Assembly (NCBI GenBank): GCA_905331475.1
Contig: CAJNYU010002045.1
Coordinates: 253,937-317,936, forward strand
DNA from: Rotaria socialis
Taxonomy: Eukaryota; Rotifera; Eurotatoria; Philodinida; Philodinidae
DNA length: 64,000 bases
Reading direction: 5' to 3'
In this document: positions 11,601 to 24,920 of the stretch, piece by piece
Position numbering within the stretch: the first letter of the stretch is position 1
How the letters are laid out: each line of letters begins with the position of its first letter
Program-made: the position numbers and the translations under genes
Notes under the pieces: model-generated
Seen by the model: only the letters and a program-made list of their open reading frames with translations
The model's database searches: none
Told to the model about the DNA's origin: nothing

Positions 11601-14600
11601 CACTTTCTTTCTCCTATACATATTAAATAGTTAGACTCATTGGATATCCATGACAACTTTCGTTTAAATTTCTATTTACTAATTTGTTTTGGACACTATA
11701 TTATGTGAATTCAACAACAACAAATATATATTTACCAGTCCAGCTACTTAATCTTGAAGTTTCATTTGAACAAATTATTTCAGGACATGGTTCTTCGTCA
11801 CGTTCAGGTCCAATACATATTCTACCATTATTTTTTGGTTTAGGATTTGTGCAAGTTCGTGCTCTTGATCGAAATAGTTTCCCACATTTTTGTGGACATA
11901 TACTCCAAGTACTCCAAGGAGACCACCCACCATGAACTATTAGAAATAAAGTAATATATCTAGGGGAAAACAAACAAAATTATTTATTTTTCTTGTACTT
12001 TCACATTGATTTATTTCAATAAAATTTCCTTGACAAAGTTTTCCACCAAATTGAGGTTTTGGTTGCGTACATGTTCTTGTACGGCATTGGCAAGTTTCAC
12101 CTGTTTCTTGTTGGCATGTAGACCATGATGACCAAGATGTCCAACTACCATCCACTAAATAAAGATGTAATTTAATCAATTCAAACAAAAACAAGCGATG
12201 AGACCCATATACTTGTTATATTAAGAATTGGACATGTTAATAATTGACGAGAATTTTTCCATGATAGAAGTTTAGAAAAAGTACATCGTTGATAATAATT
12301 ATCCCATGTACAATATGGATCCATCGCAGCAGAACATAGATGACTTGTATTGAATCGATTACATCGTGCAACAGATATTTTTAATACAGATTTAGATGTT
12401 GTTAAGATTATTTCTTTCTGCATTATATGAAAAAATACTTCCTTAGATTAATTTCAAAGAAAAATAGAAGATTATTTTGTTTTACTTTTTGTGAAATAAA
12501 TTCTGCTTTATTCACTTTCCACTCATCGGAAGAAATCATCGATGGTTTCAATTCAATTTGTTCAATTAAACACAGTTGCCTATCATTTTCATGGACTATT
12601 AAAGAATATTTTCTTAACCACAAACCATCCAAAGTAATAACAAAGAAAATAGTTAGATCATTAAAATGATCAACTAATAAATGGCCAATACGTATATCGT
12701 CGAATATAAGCGCGTTAAATGATGATTGTAAAACCTTCGATCGAAGTACAGGTCCTGATGATACTGGTAATAATTCGTTTGATAAATTTGAATCACACTA
12801 AAAAATTAATTCAAAATAAATCAATGATTCTCAAAGATAGATCTCATAAGTTAAGATTTTTCCTAAATTTTTCTTTTCCATTAATAAAATAAATTAATAT
12901 CATTACGTACCGACAAAATACTAAAGAGCTTAGCCATAATAATGTAAGTAAGACCTTTTGAAAAGGTAAAATGTTAACAAAACTCTTTTTCTTTTGATTT
13001 AGAATAGTTTTTAAATATGAACAATAATTTGCAACTGAGAATCAAGATATTTTCTTCACTTATTTTAGATTTCCTTGATCTACCCCGAACATGTTTCTTA
13101 TTCATGTTAGGATTAGTCATCGAAGACAAAATACACTTTAAGTAGCTGTAGTTTATTTTATATCGACTTTGACATAGTGTTTGTTTTTCATTCATATTCA
13201 AATAGTTCCAGATTTTAAGCCATTAATAATATAAAACGCAATCCTTAGCCAAACAAAATTCAATATATCCTCAACGAAAATCTATTGAGTTTATTTTTAT
13301 GGGAAAAGACGCACTGCTTGCTTCTGATAGTGGTGAATCATACTAAGTTTTATACAAGAATTTAGATATTCTACATAAACCAATTATTCATGTATGCACG
13401 AAAAACGAAATAAATATCATGTTGCCTACTACTTCAGTTGAGCATCATGGTTGCGCTACGGACTCAGATCCTATTGCTGTGCAACTATTTTACTTTTTCC
13501 ATATCTTGTTCTGTTGAAGAAGATGGCATCCAATATGAATCATTTGATTTCTGCGTTAGAAATGACGATTTGAAGGCACTTTCAAGTTGTTCAACCGTAT
13601 AAATACAAATAGCTGATCCAATTAGACCACTTCTAAAATAATAAGGATCATTTCTTTTCCGATAAACAAGCAGAAAATAAATTCTTTGCTATTCTTTTAC
13701 TTTGGTACGTTAAATGCTCCATAAATTAAGTTTAATGAAGAATGAAAATAAATTGATTGAAGTTCATTAAAATCAAATGAATTTATTTCATTCAATAATT
13801 TTTTTGAACATAATAAGCGTAATTTGGAGTACGAACGAAATGTATCACTAAATTGCATTGCACCATCATCATATTTACATACACGTGCAAGACGAGAGTA
13901 AACATTCTAATTAAAAACAAAATTGGAACAAAAGATTTTAAATGAATTTATTGTTTACCGTTCCACATGACAGATGTTCAAGAGATGTTTCACGGAAAAA
14001 TGTATACATATATTGACCAATATTTAATATTCGAACAAAATACGGATCTAAAAGAAATAAAAATATATGCAATTGAAGAAAATAAGCAAATAATTTCTAT
14101 TTAAAATTGACTTTTTAACCAATTCGAATCATGTTGTTGTGTTCGTAATTGTTTTTTTAAACTAAAACTTCTTTGTATTAATGGGTCATTAACACCAAAT
14201 ATTGGCTCATTAATCGTTGCAGAATACAATTCTCCTGTTAAAATATAGATTAATTTATTTTCTATTTATTCTAAATAAATACCGGTATCAATAAGGTTGT
14301 ATACAGATAAATATTGACTATTATACGGAGATTTTCCACTACCAGAAATAAACTTTTCATTGGAAACAAATGTTGAAAGCGAATCTGGACGACGCCAGAC
14401 ACATATTGGATGGTATGCATTTGTTCCACAAGTAAGTAGTGATTGATCGTGAGATCGAAGGGCTATTACGCGAATATAATTTTCACATTCATTCTAGATT
14501 TAAAAAAAACGCTATTTAATGTTGCAAAAAGTAAGATTTAAAGATATAGTTACATACAAATGTTTGGATTTGATTATGACATATAGTTTTTTCATTTGTT

Positions 14601-17600
14601 GATGATTCCCATTTAAATCTTTCTAATAATTGAAAATCACCAAGAGACAAACGAATTATGACATTTCTAAATTTTTGTCATTTACATTTAATTATTAGTT
14701 TAACAAATGAGAAAACGTTTCCAAATAGAGAATTGTTTTTTCCTTAGACTCCGTGAACATATTAGACACAAATCATTTATAAAAACCCTGAAAAAATAGT
14801 GATGGCTTCTAGATTTTTCCGAAAAAAATTTAAACAGTATATTTCATTTATGAGATACTCAATTCATATACCACAAATCTCAGATACTTGACTTTGTTTT
14901 AGGCATATGAGTCGCTTTTGAGAGTTAAATAATTCATGAATCGAAAATCATAGTTACAAGTAGACGTCAATATAAGAAATATCTTAAATCAAAGTATCAT
15001 CAACCGACTCATTTACACATACAGTACTAGAAACTAAAATTTCATTGGAATAAGTATCGATAACATTTTCCGATAGATTCACTTGCCTTTATGCTTGTTG
15101 AAATTCTCAAGGGGGAAAGTGCAGGTTTGGAACCCCCAGAACCTCAGCACCTTTTCTATAGCGAGATTTACTTTAGCCGTATGGAAATGAATCGGGAAAA
15201 CTACTTTCATTTTCAATAGTAGAGGTGAATTTTTGCTTGGCTGATACTTGATAGTTTCAAACAGAATAATTCCTATGCGACTGAATATAAATATTATATT
15301 TGTTTTAAGCACAAAATCTGAGCAGATCAAATTATTTCTACAACTTTTGTTTTCGGTCAGATTTTTACGTCTGGTCTTCTTCAGGATTATATGAAAACAA
15401 AATATTTTATTCAAAGCAACTATTTGATTGATTATTGATTGATCTAGTTTACCTCAAACATCATTCCCAAACTTTGGAAACTTTTAACATTGTCCACATG
15501 GCTTTTGGAGTAAATTAATTTTTTTAGCTATCCATGACGGGGACCAGAGGTGAAAATCTGAACGAAAACAAACGTTGTAGAAATAATTAAGTCGAATTAA
15601 ATTTTGTGCTTAAAAAAATATAATATTTAAATTCAGTCAAGTGGGAATTAATCTGTTTGAAACTATCGAATATCAGTCACAAATGACAGAAATCCAGTTT
15701 CAAGAGTAGTATTGGAGTGCAAACGCTTCATATTACAAGACGTTTTAATTTAAAAACAGTTTTATTAGAAAGAGGACACTCACAGTTACGTATTCGATAA
15801 GAAAATCTTTCTGGAAAACGTCGAAAAGCTACACTACATAAAATTGAGAATAGCATTATTTCTAACGGCATGACGCAATCGGGGCGGTATTTAGCATTTA
15901 TCGATAAAACAAATTTTGAATATCTTAGTCGTTCTTATATGCTCTGATAGACAAAAACATTCTGTATCGAAGGGGCCTATTTTCAAACAGAGTAAATCGA
16001 ATATTCATGAACCTTTGGGCCAATAGCTGTTTTTAAGTCTTCCCGAGAGTGCTTCAGATCTTTCTTAGTATTCAATGAATTTTAAAATCTAAAATGATAT
16101 TTATGATTAGGGAACTTAGCGTTATCGAAATATAAGTACTTGCATTAAAATCTGAACAACACGTTTTTTCGATCCTTGAGGGGGCTTCAAGTGTTAAAAA
16201 TTGAGTTTTCATGAAATACATAATCCCAGGTCGAAGAATCCGACCTGGAAACGACCGGTTCCGGGTAGTTTCGTTGATTTTATGGAAGCAGTATTCCGGT
16301 TGGAACATTTTCGGATTTTTTCCGATGATTTACGATCAATTTCTGCCGGAAAGCGCCGGAACTTGGCAGAAATTCGCCGGAAAAGTCCGGTCGGATTTTT
16401 TACGGGAATACTACGTCCATGTTCCAGCGATTTCCCGTGTTTTCCTGCAAAATATGATAACTTTCCCGCATATTTCCTGAAGTATCCTACGGGATCCGGT
16501 GGTCGAAATGTTCGACCTGGGATGAACTCATGAAAAATAATCATAATTCAATGATGATTCTCAAGCTAATAAAATTAGATGCAAACTTTCTGTGAAGTCA
16601 GGCTCCTAATTTCGCACACCTCTTTTTTGATCGTGCAATTAGTGTATTCGCCAAGACTGAGGGAGAACAATCAGTTTAACAGAAAATTTTGTCGTCCTGT
16701 CGTATACCACTCCTTTATTTTACTGTTCCTTTTTCACAACTACTAACATCCTTATAAAGTTTCAGCATCTTTGGCGCTTGGTGCCAGCACTTTCCCCCTT
16801 GGGAATTCTGATATCTTCTCAAGATCTATTTTATGGGAAGAATTTCAACTAAAACCCAAGCACCAATTTCGGTCAGATTCTTTCAAGACTTTATTTCTTT
16901 TTCAATTCCTATCATTCAATATTTTTGACTAGATATAGCAGCAATGATAAGAGTAATCGATATCTTTACTTTGCTCCAACAATAATCTGATCTTGTTGTT
17001 GATCGATTGTAATTGCATCAAACATATGATCATCATCATTTTGATAGACTTGCGCACTTGTTAATAATTCTAAAATAAAACAGTGTCAAAGTTCTTTGGA
17101 AAATAATTTGTCAGAATATTAGTTTAATGAAAAAGTATTTTCAACTATTATAGTTGTTTACTAATGATCTAATAATGATGTCGAAATGATGAGCAGTGCC
17201 TTTTGTAAGTCGTAAGACAACTGAAAACATAAAATACGTTTGCGCTTTATTTATCATCAAAATCAATGAACGAATTCAAAATAATACATTTGTGAGTAGC
17301 AAATTTCTCTATTTCAATGAGTAGTAACTGTTTCGAAAGTAAAAATAATTCGTTTTTGTGTACTCAAAAAGAAAAAGAGTACACTATAGAATCGGTCAGT
17401 GTGTCCGGCCGTCCGTTTATTCGATAACTCTTCACAATTACATTCGAGTGAGCTGAAATTTTGTGCACAGAATTGTCTTATCAATATCTAGGTCGAGTTC
17501 GAAGATGAGAAGGATCCGTCAAGAAATGGCTGAGTTGTCGAAAAAATTGTCATTTTTGATCAGACCATCCCTGAGGGGGAGTACAGGGATTTTTCAAAAA

Positions 17601-18028
17601 AAAAATTTTCTCAGAATTATTCACAACATATATAAATCGACTCAGTTTTTAACGCTGATTCTAAATCTGATATTAGTTTTGAACTAAGTCATAGCTTTCT
17701 AACGAAACATCGCCTGAAAAACGTCTCAAAATTCACAAAAACTCCATCCAGAAATCAAATTGTCTAGTTTCTCATGATAATTTTCGTGTTCAGGCATTCT
17801 AGAATGACTCATATGTCGCATGCACTTTTTGCAGTACACATAACTCTCGGATGAAATCCGAAGTTTCCGCATTTATTTTTTATACAAACAATCATTATGA
17901 AAATATATTAATGTTCAGGTATACATACCATTATACGAAATCAAACGAAAGTCAAATGATTTATCAGCGATAAGCGAACAAATATTAAATAGAAGAAGAT
18001 AAACAATAACCAACAATAATTTCTTCAT
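8696..18028 (-). CDS. SEMA5: Semaphorin-5 (transmembrane, thrombospondin repeats)
   Basis: Complete axon-guidance ligand/receptor of about 1009 aa in 16 exons: 17929..18028, 16970..17069, 14558..14666, 14283..14493, 14112..14234, 13959..14047, 13701..13906, 13494..13632, 12486..12797, 12213..12417, 11999..12154, 11736..11936, 10881..11009, 10624..10824, 9469..9507 and 8696..9405. All phases agree. A signal peptide (MKKLLLVIVYLLLFNICSLIA) opens the protein. The Sema domain spans about 40-460: FDAITIDQQQDQIIVGAK opens it, and DSNWLKNPYFVR matches vertebrate DSKWLNEPNFVK. A PSI domain (LCSAAMDPYCTWDNYYQRC) lies near 480-530. Six thrombospondin type-1 repeats follow (WTSWSSWSTC, WSPWSTWSIC and others), including the divergent fourth unit typical of SEMA5; vertebrates have seven. 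A TM helix lies at about 876-898 with a 110-residue cytoplasmic tail. Intron 2 (2.3 kb) carries transposon debris. The class is secure because only class 5 combines Sema, PSI and TSP1. Confidence 0.95.
15240..15683. repeat. Foldback repeat in SEMA5 intron 2
   Basis: Two arms of about 130 bp, 15240-15373 and 15548-15683, are imperfect reverse complements around a loop of about 175 bp. Shared blocks include ATAGTTTCAAACAGA, TTTAAGCACAAAAT and ATTATTTCTACAAC. A second inverted pair lies farther out: ATTCTCAAGGGGGAAAGTGC near 15109 and GCACTTTCCCCCTTGGGAAT near 16788. These may be the ends of a larger old element that includes the foldback. No transposase-like protein is readable. The divergence of the arms suggests an old insertion. 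Confidence 0.6.
16208..16534. mobile_element. GC-rich non-autonomous element with short terminal inverted repeats
   Basis: This 330-bp island is far more GC-rich than its surroundings and is full of CCGGAA/TTCCGG words. Its ends match as inverted repeats: left CATGAAATACATAATCCCAG, then GTCGAA; right, read on the other strand, CATGAGTTCATCCCAGGTCG. The composition leaves long open frames on both strands, but none resembles a protein. It lies wholly within SEMA5 intron 2. The superfamily is not recognised, and no clear target-site duplication is visible. Confidence 0.6.
17358..17860. repeat. Repeat-like segment with a terminal hairpin, SEMA5 intron 1
   Basis: The segment opens with a perfect 8-bp palindrome around an 11-nt loop (GTGTACTC...GAGTACAC, 17358-17384). 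A non-genic stretch with locally higher GC follows (GTGTGTCCGGCCGTCCG near 17399), and a fragment TGCAGTACACATAACTCTCG lies near 17829. It looks like the remains of a small dispersed element. No coding potential and no certain boundaries. Confidence 0.35.
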
Positions 18029-21000
18029 AGTATTTTGTTTTTGTTCAATCTAAAATAATATATATATATATGCGTCTGAACAATTACGAAACACACGAAT
18101 GAGTATCAAAAGAGAAAAAAAAGATGAAGAAATTTTTTCTTTCTCTCCTTTGCCTTTTGGCCTTTTTTCATTACTTTCTGTGTTCAAGACAACAAAGAAT
18201 ATTTGAATCAATATTTCTTTCTCTTTTTCTTTCAATACGGAAATAAAAGGCGAGGTATGAGTTCAACAATCCTAACGAATCAATATAAGAACAAGAACAT
18301 CCCATTGATTGAACGGTGACTTTCTTTGTCGAGTCACGTTTCTTCTATTCAAAAATGATCCATAATTACATAAAACAATTATAGAATAGATTAATAAAAT
18401 CTGATTTGATTTTAATACAATCATCCTACGAATTAAACAGATGGAAAAAAAACCTTTTTTTCTCTCTCAATATTATATCATATGATAACATCAAGAGAAA
18501 ACATTCTAATAGCTTATCGTGTTTGAATAACAATCGAACTCATCAATTCGAATAGATCTTACAATTTATTCCATATGTTCATCTTTGTGAATATTTACTG
18601 ATTGAAGCTTGATAAAAATATAATAATAATCAGGCAAATGATTTTCAGTATGTCTATTCAATCTGATAATCTTTCAGATAAAATCTCACGTAAGATGTTG
18701 ATAAATAAATGAATTTTTGTTTTAGATGATTATAAAACGATTATTGTAATCTAATATTGGATAGGATAAGTACAGATATGCACAAATATTGAATCATATT
18801 CATGAGTAACGAAAATCTTGTTTGTCTTTTCTTTTGTGTGTAATTCTTAAATAATTCGTATAAGATAATACTTACAATGTTCTTTGGATGTAGCTTTTAA
18901 CACATTTACTTGTTCATCAATAGATCGATTTTGACACGTCCGGGTCAATTATTTTATTTTGTGTATATAAAACTATGCCAAATAAACAACGATCGTCAGC
19001 GACTATTATTGATTGAAGGAAACGCTGAGAAAAAGAAAACTTGTTACATCATATTGGTCCACACAAGATTTGATGTACGTATTGTCACTTAGTCACACCT
19101 CATACTTCTATTATCGACTATGCCATCAGAATGAATATGTAAAAGAGTAAGGAGAACACAACTTAATTGATTTTTTTTATAGATGCCAAATTACGTCGAT
19201 AAATATAAATATATAGACATACATACGTAGATATTATATAACTCGAAATGCTTAAGATCTATATGATTGACAGGAGACGTGGAGAAGTCGATGATTCGAT
19301 TAATATCATTATATAGAAGAATGAAAATAATAAAAAAAGAATATGGCTGTTCAGGGATGCATATATAAAGTCAATCTTAGACAGGGTAAAACAAACATCT
19401 TTTTGATGATGCCAATTTTTTTTATTCATTTTGTTTGTTCAAAACGAAAACTCTTCAGAATATCGAATGGTCAATTTAAGTTGATCATAGGATTATATTA
19501 TTGTAGTATACATACATATATATAGGGAGAGAGGGAGAGTTCGACTCTTTTAAAATGAAGGTATAGAAAACAGACAGATGCCTACGAACAAAAGATCGAA
19601 GAGAACAAAAAGAAATGAAGATTTCTGGCACATAAACATAGAACTTTTTTTTCATAATTTACTACTAATAATAACAATAACAACTAATTCATTGATCCCT
19701 AACTTAGTCTTATGTCCAGTCTCGTTCTTTGTATACAATAGTTTTGATCAAGACATGAACAGAGATGAAAATAGAACATCACCATTTTGACATTTTCATA
19801 ATTGTTTTTCTTTTTTTTCTGCCCGAATAGAAAAAGAAAGGCTAATGTTAATCAAGAAGTGTTGAACAACAGATTGAATGCAACGCTCAACTTGAATTGA
19901 CATTTCCAATATTGAAAAACATACATAGTGTCAATTGCTCGGCTACATATACATGCCATAGTCAGCATCTCTCGAAAGACTTCTCTTTTTTTCTGTTAAT
20001 TATATATATCAACAAATAGATTAACATATCAATGATAATTATACAGAAGAAACAATCAATCGACTTTATTTGAAAAAATTTTCTTTCAACAATGTGAACA
20101 AAACGAAAATAAAATATCTCATTTGTCTTTTTTTCATTGACTTTCTTTTTAAATCGTAAAATAAAACATCTGCAATCATTCAGCTATGACATTGAGCATA
20201 GACTTATTTTGTTTATATTTGACATCGGCTCATTTGAAAAAAATTTATTTATATGTGGTATATCATTTTATGACGATATCAAATGGTATGCTTATCATTG
20301 TATTAAAGTCAAACGGGCCGTATAAATCAAATATACACATTTACACAGACTCGACATGTAGAGAATCGAATTTTAAAAAATACAAACTTAACACCTAAAT
20401 TCATCATTTTTGTAATGTTTAACAAGAGAATTTTTATTGTTTGTAATTTTGTTGATCAGTATAAAAGAGAAGAAAACACTTGTTATCGAAAGACAAATGG
20501 ATATGTGACATGCTATTAAAATGAAAGATGATGAACGAGCTAGATTAATGATGATTTTATTTTCGATGGGTTGACAACTATGAATTGATATCATATGTTT
20601 TTTGTTAGATGTCAAATTCTAGCAGGTTCAACTAATTTGATAGAAAAAAGAAAATTTTAAATTATCGAAACAAACTACTGCATATTGTTTCGACATACGA
20701 TACTATTTTATCGAATTCATTGTCAATTGAATTGAAAGCTATGAAAATACGTATATCGGCATTGATCAAGATTGAATTTCATTCGATAACAATAATCGAT
20801 TGTATTCAAAACAATTAAAAATTCAATCGAATTCTGTTCGAAATAAGAAATTATCAACATATCGAATTCAAAGAATAAAACTATCGACTTGTTCTAATTA
20901 TTTGATGAATCAAATCTTTGAAAGTATGGTAGCGAGATCATGACAATTTTTATAGTCAAGTTGAAACAACGAGTTTTAGTTTTCAAACACAATTACTGAA

Positions 21001-22906
21001 AGATATTTTTTAACAAGAGGAAAACGTTTTATGCTTGAGAAAAAGTCCCTATATGGATGAAGCTTTCATTTGAGTCGATTTCTTCGTCTATTGAAGTCTT
21101 AATATTTATTGATCGAAAATTTCCTCTGATGTCTATATCAATCTTAACGAACAAGGATATTAGAGATTAAATGGATTATCGTGTAATACGAATGTATGAA
21201 TGAGATTTAAGTCTTTGCTTTTGATTTCAGTACCAGTGTTTTGAATTCGAGAGAAATTCATTTTGAATAATAATTCGTTGTCCAACTTTCATCTATTTTT
21301 ATCAAGTAAAAAAGTATTAGTAAAGTATGATAAATGACAAAAAGATAAGTACTCTTGTACCTTTTGATTAAGAATTTTAGTCACATTAGAATGCGAGTCA
21401 AATCATTAGACATTTGAAGGAAAATATGTAAGAACTATTCTTTTTGCAGTGTTTTATGTATTATTTATGTTTAATTTATGCATAGATATTAAAATTGAAA
21501 ACAATTTATTACTTGAAATCATTTTATTTACGAAATAAATCTATTGGAATTCTCCTTGGAGTTATTTCTGATCATTGCTTAGGAGTGTAATTTAGGTTGT
21601 ATCGATATTATCATCCACGTAATTGACAATATATTCTCTATTGAATACTAAATTAGACATGAACAAGATGAACTATATGAGTTATATTTTAATCAAATAG
21701 TGTTGTGCGCTTTGGTATAGTGAGAACATTATATTACGACTGTTTTATTCCTGTTCGATTATCAATATCGATAGTTTCTTTATTGTTGGATGACTCGCAA
21801 TAAAATACAAACGAGAAAATTTATTTCATATAGAATATAAATTGTATTTTTACAAATAGTTTTATTGTATGGAAATGAACAGTTTGATTGTTCGTAAGAA
21901 TAGTAACTAATTGCTGTTGTAGTAGTTAATACATTTCTTATTTATGCAAAGCAACTAAATAGTTTAATAGATCCATGAAATCAGAGACCCACAAGAAATT
22001 TTCTATATCTTTCGATGATCATATGTCTTTCTAAAACAATTTTCATATATTTGAAACAATGAGTGATTGGATTCAGCTGTCAAAAATTTTAATAGTTTTA
22101 AAACATTTAAGTTCGTACTTTTAATATTACAGAAATATCATAGTAATTGAAATTTATATTTCGAATGAAGACTAGAAATGTTGTATTTACACTGATAAAC
22201 GATATATTTTATGATATAAAATAATATTTAGCAGTAAAATAAAAAATAATCGAGAAAGAAATAGAAATTGTGATACGACCTGCTTGGATGACCTCGCTAA
22301 ATGAAAATTTTTATCTACGTTAATGAAGATATTTTTTTTTGAAAAATAGAAGAAATTATGCAATTGTAATGATGAAATGTGTACAGTGCAGTTTCTCTTA
22401 AATTATAAAAATCATGCACGACTATAGTTTAAAAAATTTCAACTATTAACAATATTTTAAAAGGGTTACTTTGCAAAGTACTTTTTAAACAAGAAATGCA
22501 ACAGAAGCATTTTTATTTTACTTACTACAGAATTCTATCACATATATTAACTGAATTAGGTGATATCAAAGTTCATAGGTATATGTAACAATGACCGTTT
22601 CGAGTTTCAAAGTCTTTTGTGTATTTGAATTTGTATTTCATCTATAATTATTTTATTTGAAATATAGGGAAAAAGAAGAGCGAAAAGAGAGGAATAAAAT
22701 AATGAATAGCAAAAGTTAAGATTAATAGACTCGAATATCACTCATTAGATTTATTCGTGGATAATGTACTCTTCGAAATGGTATTGATATAAAAAGAGTA
22801 GGGCTAATAATAAGGAGAACGAGAAAGGAGAAAAAAAACTTCTACAAACAATATCTATTAAACCTATCACAGGTCTATTTGAACCGATTTATTGTCAAAC
22901 TACCGA
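18029..22906. other. Large AT-rich intergenic region upstream of SEMA5
   Basis: Nearly 4.9 kb without a supportable exon chain. The open frames here are short and have no coding-like composition. The SEMA5 promoter should lie just above 18028, but no core element stands out against the AT-rich background. Confidence 0.4.
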
Positions 22907-24251
22907 CTATTCAAGTTCTCCAATAGGTATGCTTTTCATCCATATGTCATGCATAAAATGAAATAGAGTGTCTGTAACAGAAACTTTATATGGCGTTGGA
23001 TTGAGATCACGTATATGATCTTTTCGTAATTGATTTATTTGATCTTTTGCATATTCTCGAATCTCATGTAATGTTGGTAATTTTTCTTTAATTTCTCCAT
23101 CAGCCCAATATAATTTATATAAATTTCGAACTGATGTTGGTGTAACATAAGCACGTCTTTGATCAGAAAATGGATGTCGGCTAAGAAGTTTTACTGATGC
23201 TTCTGGTGGTGGTTCATCAGATTTGGTTAATAAATCACATAAAGCTTTTCCATCATGACCATATATTCGATAAAGATTCTTTCGGCCTGGTATTGTTACT
23301 TTTTCAATATCTTGACTCACTTTTATACGTGGTAAACCAGCAAGCTAAAATAATAAATTTGTCAACTCGATAAAATTCAATCAAAACTTACTTCAACTAA
23401 TTTATAAACACAGCCAAGTGCTGGTTGCTTTTGACATGTAACTAAATGTGTACCAATGCCAAACGTATCAATAGAATGTCCTTGTTTGTCTAGTGATACT
23501 AATGTTTCTTCATTAATATCATTACTTGCAACAATATTAAAATCTTTAAAATAGCTGATCGCAAATTTTTTCGCTACTTCTTGAAATTTTGCACGAACTT
23601 CTAATGATAAATAAGCTAAATCACCGGAGTCTAAACGTAAGCCCACAGCTTCATAGTTACACTCGTGTAGTGCACGTGCTACAGCTAAAAAGTTTGGTAA
23701 ACCAGATTTAAGTACATCATATGTGTCGACTAATGCTAGAAAATTTGTTGGAAATGCTATTGCATATGAAGTAAATGCGGCTAATTCTCCTTTATTCGTT
23801 TGTTCAGGAAGAATTTTAAGCATTGGACCAAGTTCTTTTAAATATTTTTCACATAAATCAGCAAATGGACGACGCTCACCACTTAGACGATCGCATAATT
23901 CTCGTTCGTTTAAATCATTCATTGATTCATATGAACTAACATAGGCATGAGCATGTGTACCTTTTACAGGAATACCATGAAGTTTACCAGCTAATACATT
24001 TGATGTACCATCAAATCCACCTAAATAACAATATTTTGATGCACTTAAACCACCATCAGGTCCTTGAGCACGACGTAAACCAAATTCCAATAACGATTTT
24101 TGATTTCCAATTGCTGAACGAAATCGTGCGGCATTCGTTGCAACTAAACTTGCAAAGTTGACAAGTGTTAATAATGTTGTTTCGAGCAATTGTGTTTTAA
24201 TTATTGGCCCTTCAATTCGAATTAATGGAATGCGAGGAAATACAACAGTAC
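22907..24251 (-). CDS. NAPRT: Nicotinate phosphoribosyltransferase, N-terminal exons missing
   Basis: NAPRT converts nicotinate and PRPP to nicotinate mononucleotide, the first step of the Preiss-Handler route to NAD. Two exons are clear: 23392..24251 and 22907..23344 (TAG at 22907), together about 432 residues. The reading begins at [16 protein letters not shown], equivalent to about residue 112 of human NAPRT. It continues through [34 protein letters not shown], the phosphohistidine region [30 protein letters not shown] and LRLDSGDL. No interruption occurs in this body. The upstream exon must end in phase 1, but nothing resembling the N-terminal TDLYQ region was found between 24252 and the divergent GPCR at 28175. 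A Mutator-like element begins 670 bp upstream. Either the 5' exons were lost or displaced, leaving a pseudogene, or they lie beyond an unusually long intron. Family identity is certain; activity is doubtful. Confidence 0.88.
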
Positions 24252-24920
24252 CTAAATAGATAAATAAGTATTATTTAAAAAATTTGGTTTTTTTTAGCGA
24301 ACTAGAACTATAATCTGGTTATTTTAAAAGTAGAAAATTTGTGTTTTTTTTAAAGAATTTATGATCATTGATGTTAATGATAATTCCAAAGGGAAATTGT
24401 GAAGTGTAAATACTAGAACTATTTATTGCATGATATATCAGCATGGATCTATTCTAAATGAGCATCAAAAGTAAATGAATGAGATAAATATGTGATTAAG
24501 ATTAGATGAAATGTTTCAGTCACACCGACTTTCACACGCCTATAGCGATCTTGGCTAATCACTGACCTGAATAGAAATCAATAGAAATTCGTATGAATTC
24601 ACTACTAACGTAAATTTTTCATTATTAGGAAATAATTGTTGTTTCTCATTAACGTGCAAGATAGTTTTTCATCGAAAGAATACAATTTACAAATGTTAAA
24701 TATATTTTGTCAATAGGTTCTACTTGTCAAAATAAATTAAAAATAATAATCAATTTTTATACCTTATTTAGATACTTTTATGATGATAGCTAAGTTTACA
24801 ATCCCAACAAACGACATCATTTATATCGATTGTAATAAATAAATAGCGAAAAACATCATAGTCTTTGAAGTAATATGAAATGTGAGAAAATAATTTCTAG
24901 TTTGGGTCTACTCTTGATTA
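24252..24920. other. Sequence between NAPRT exon and the transposon
   Basis: The acceptor of the first visible NAPRT exon is here (CTATTTAG before 24251). Nothing else is recognisable. Confidence 0.4.

Noticed and set aside
15079-15414. 111-codon minus-strand frame in SEMA5 intron 2
   Set aside because: It overlaps one arm of the foldback repeat and has no recognisable protein pattern.
16201-16544. Overlapping long open frames on both strands
   Set aside because: They follow from the GC-rich repeat composition; neither strand shows protein-like sequence, and the block has inverted ends like a transposon.
18910-20615. Short open frames upstream of SEMA5
   Set aside because: Length and composition expected by chance in AT-rich DNA; no splice partners or domains.
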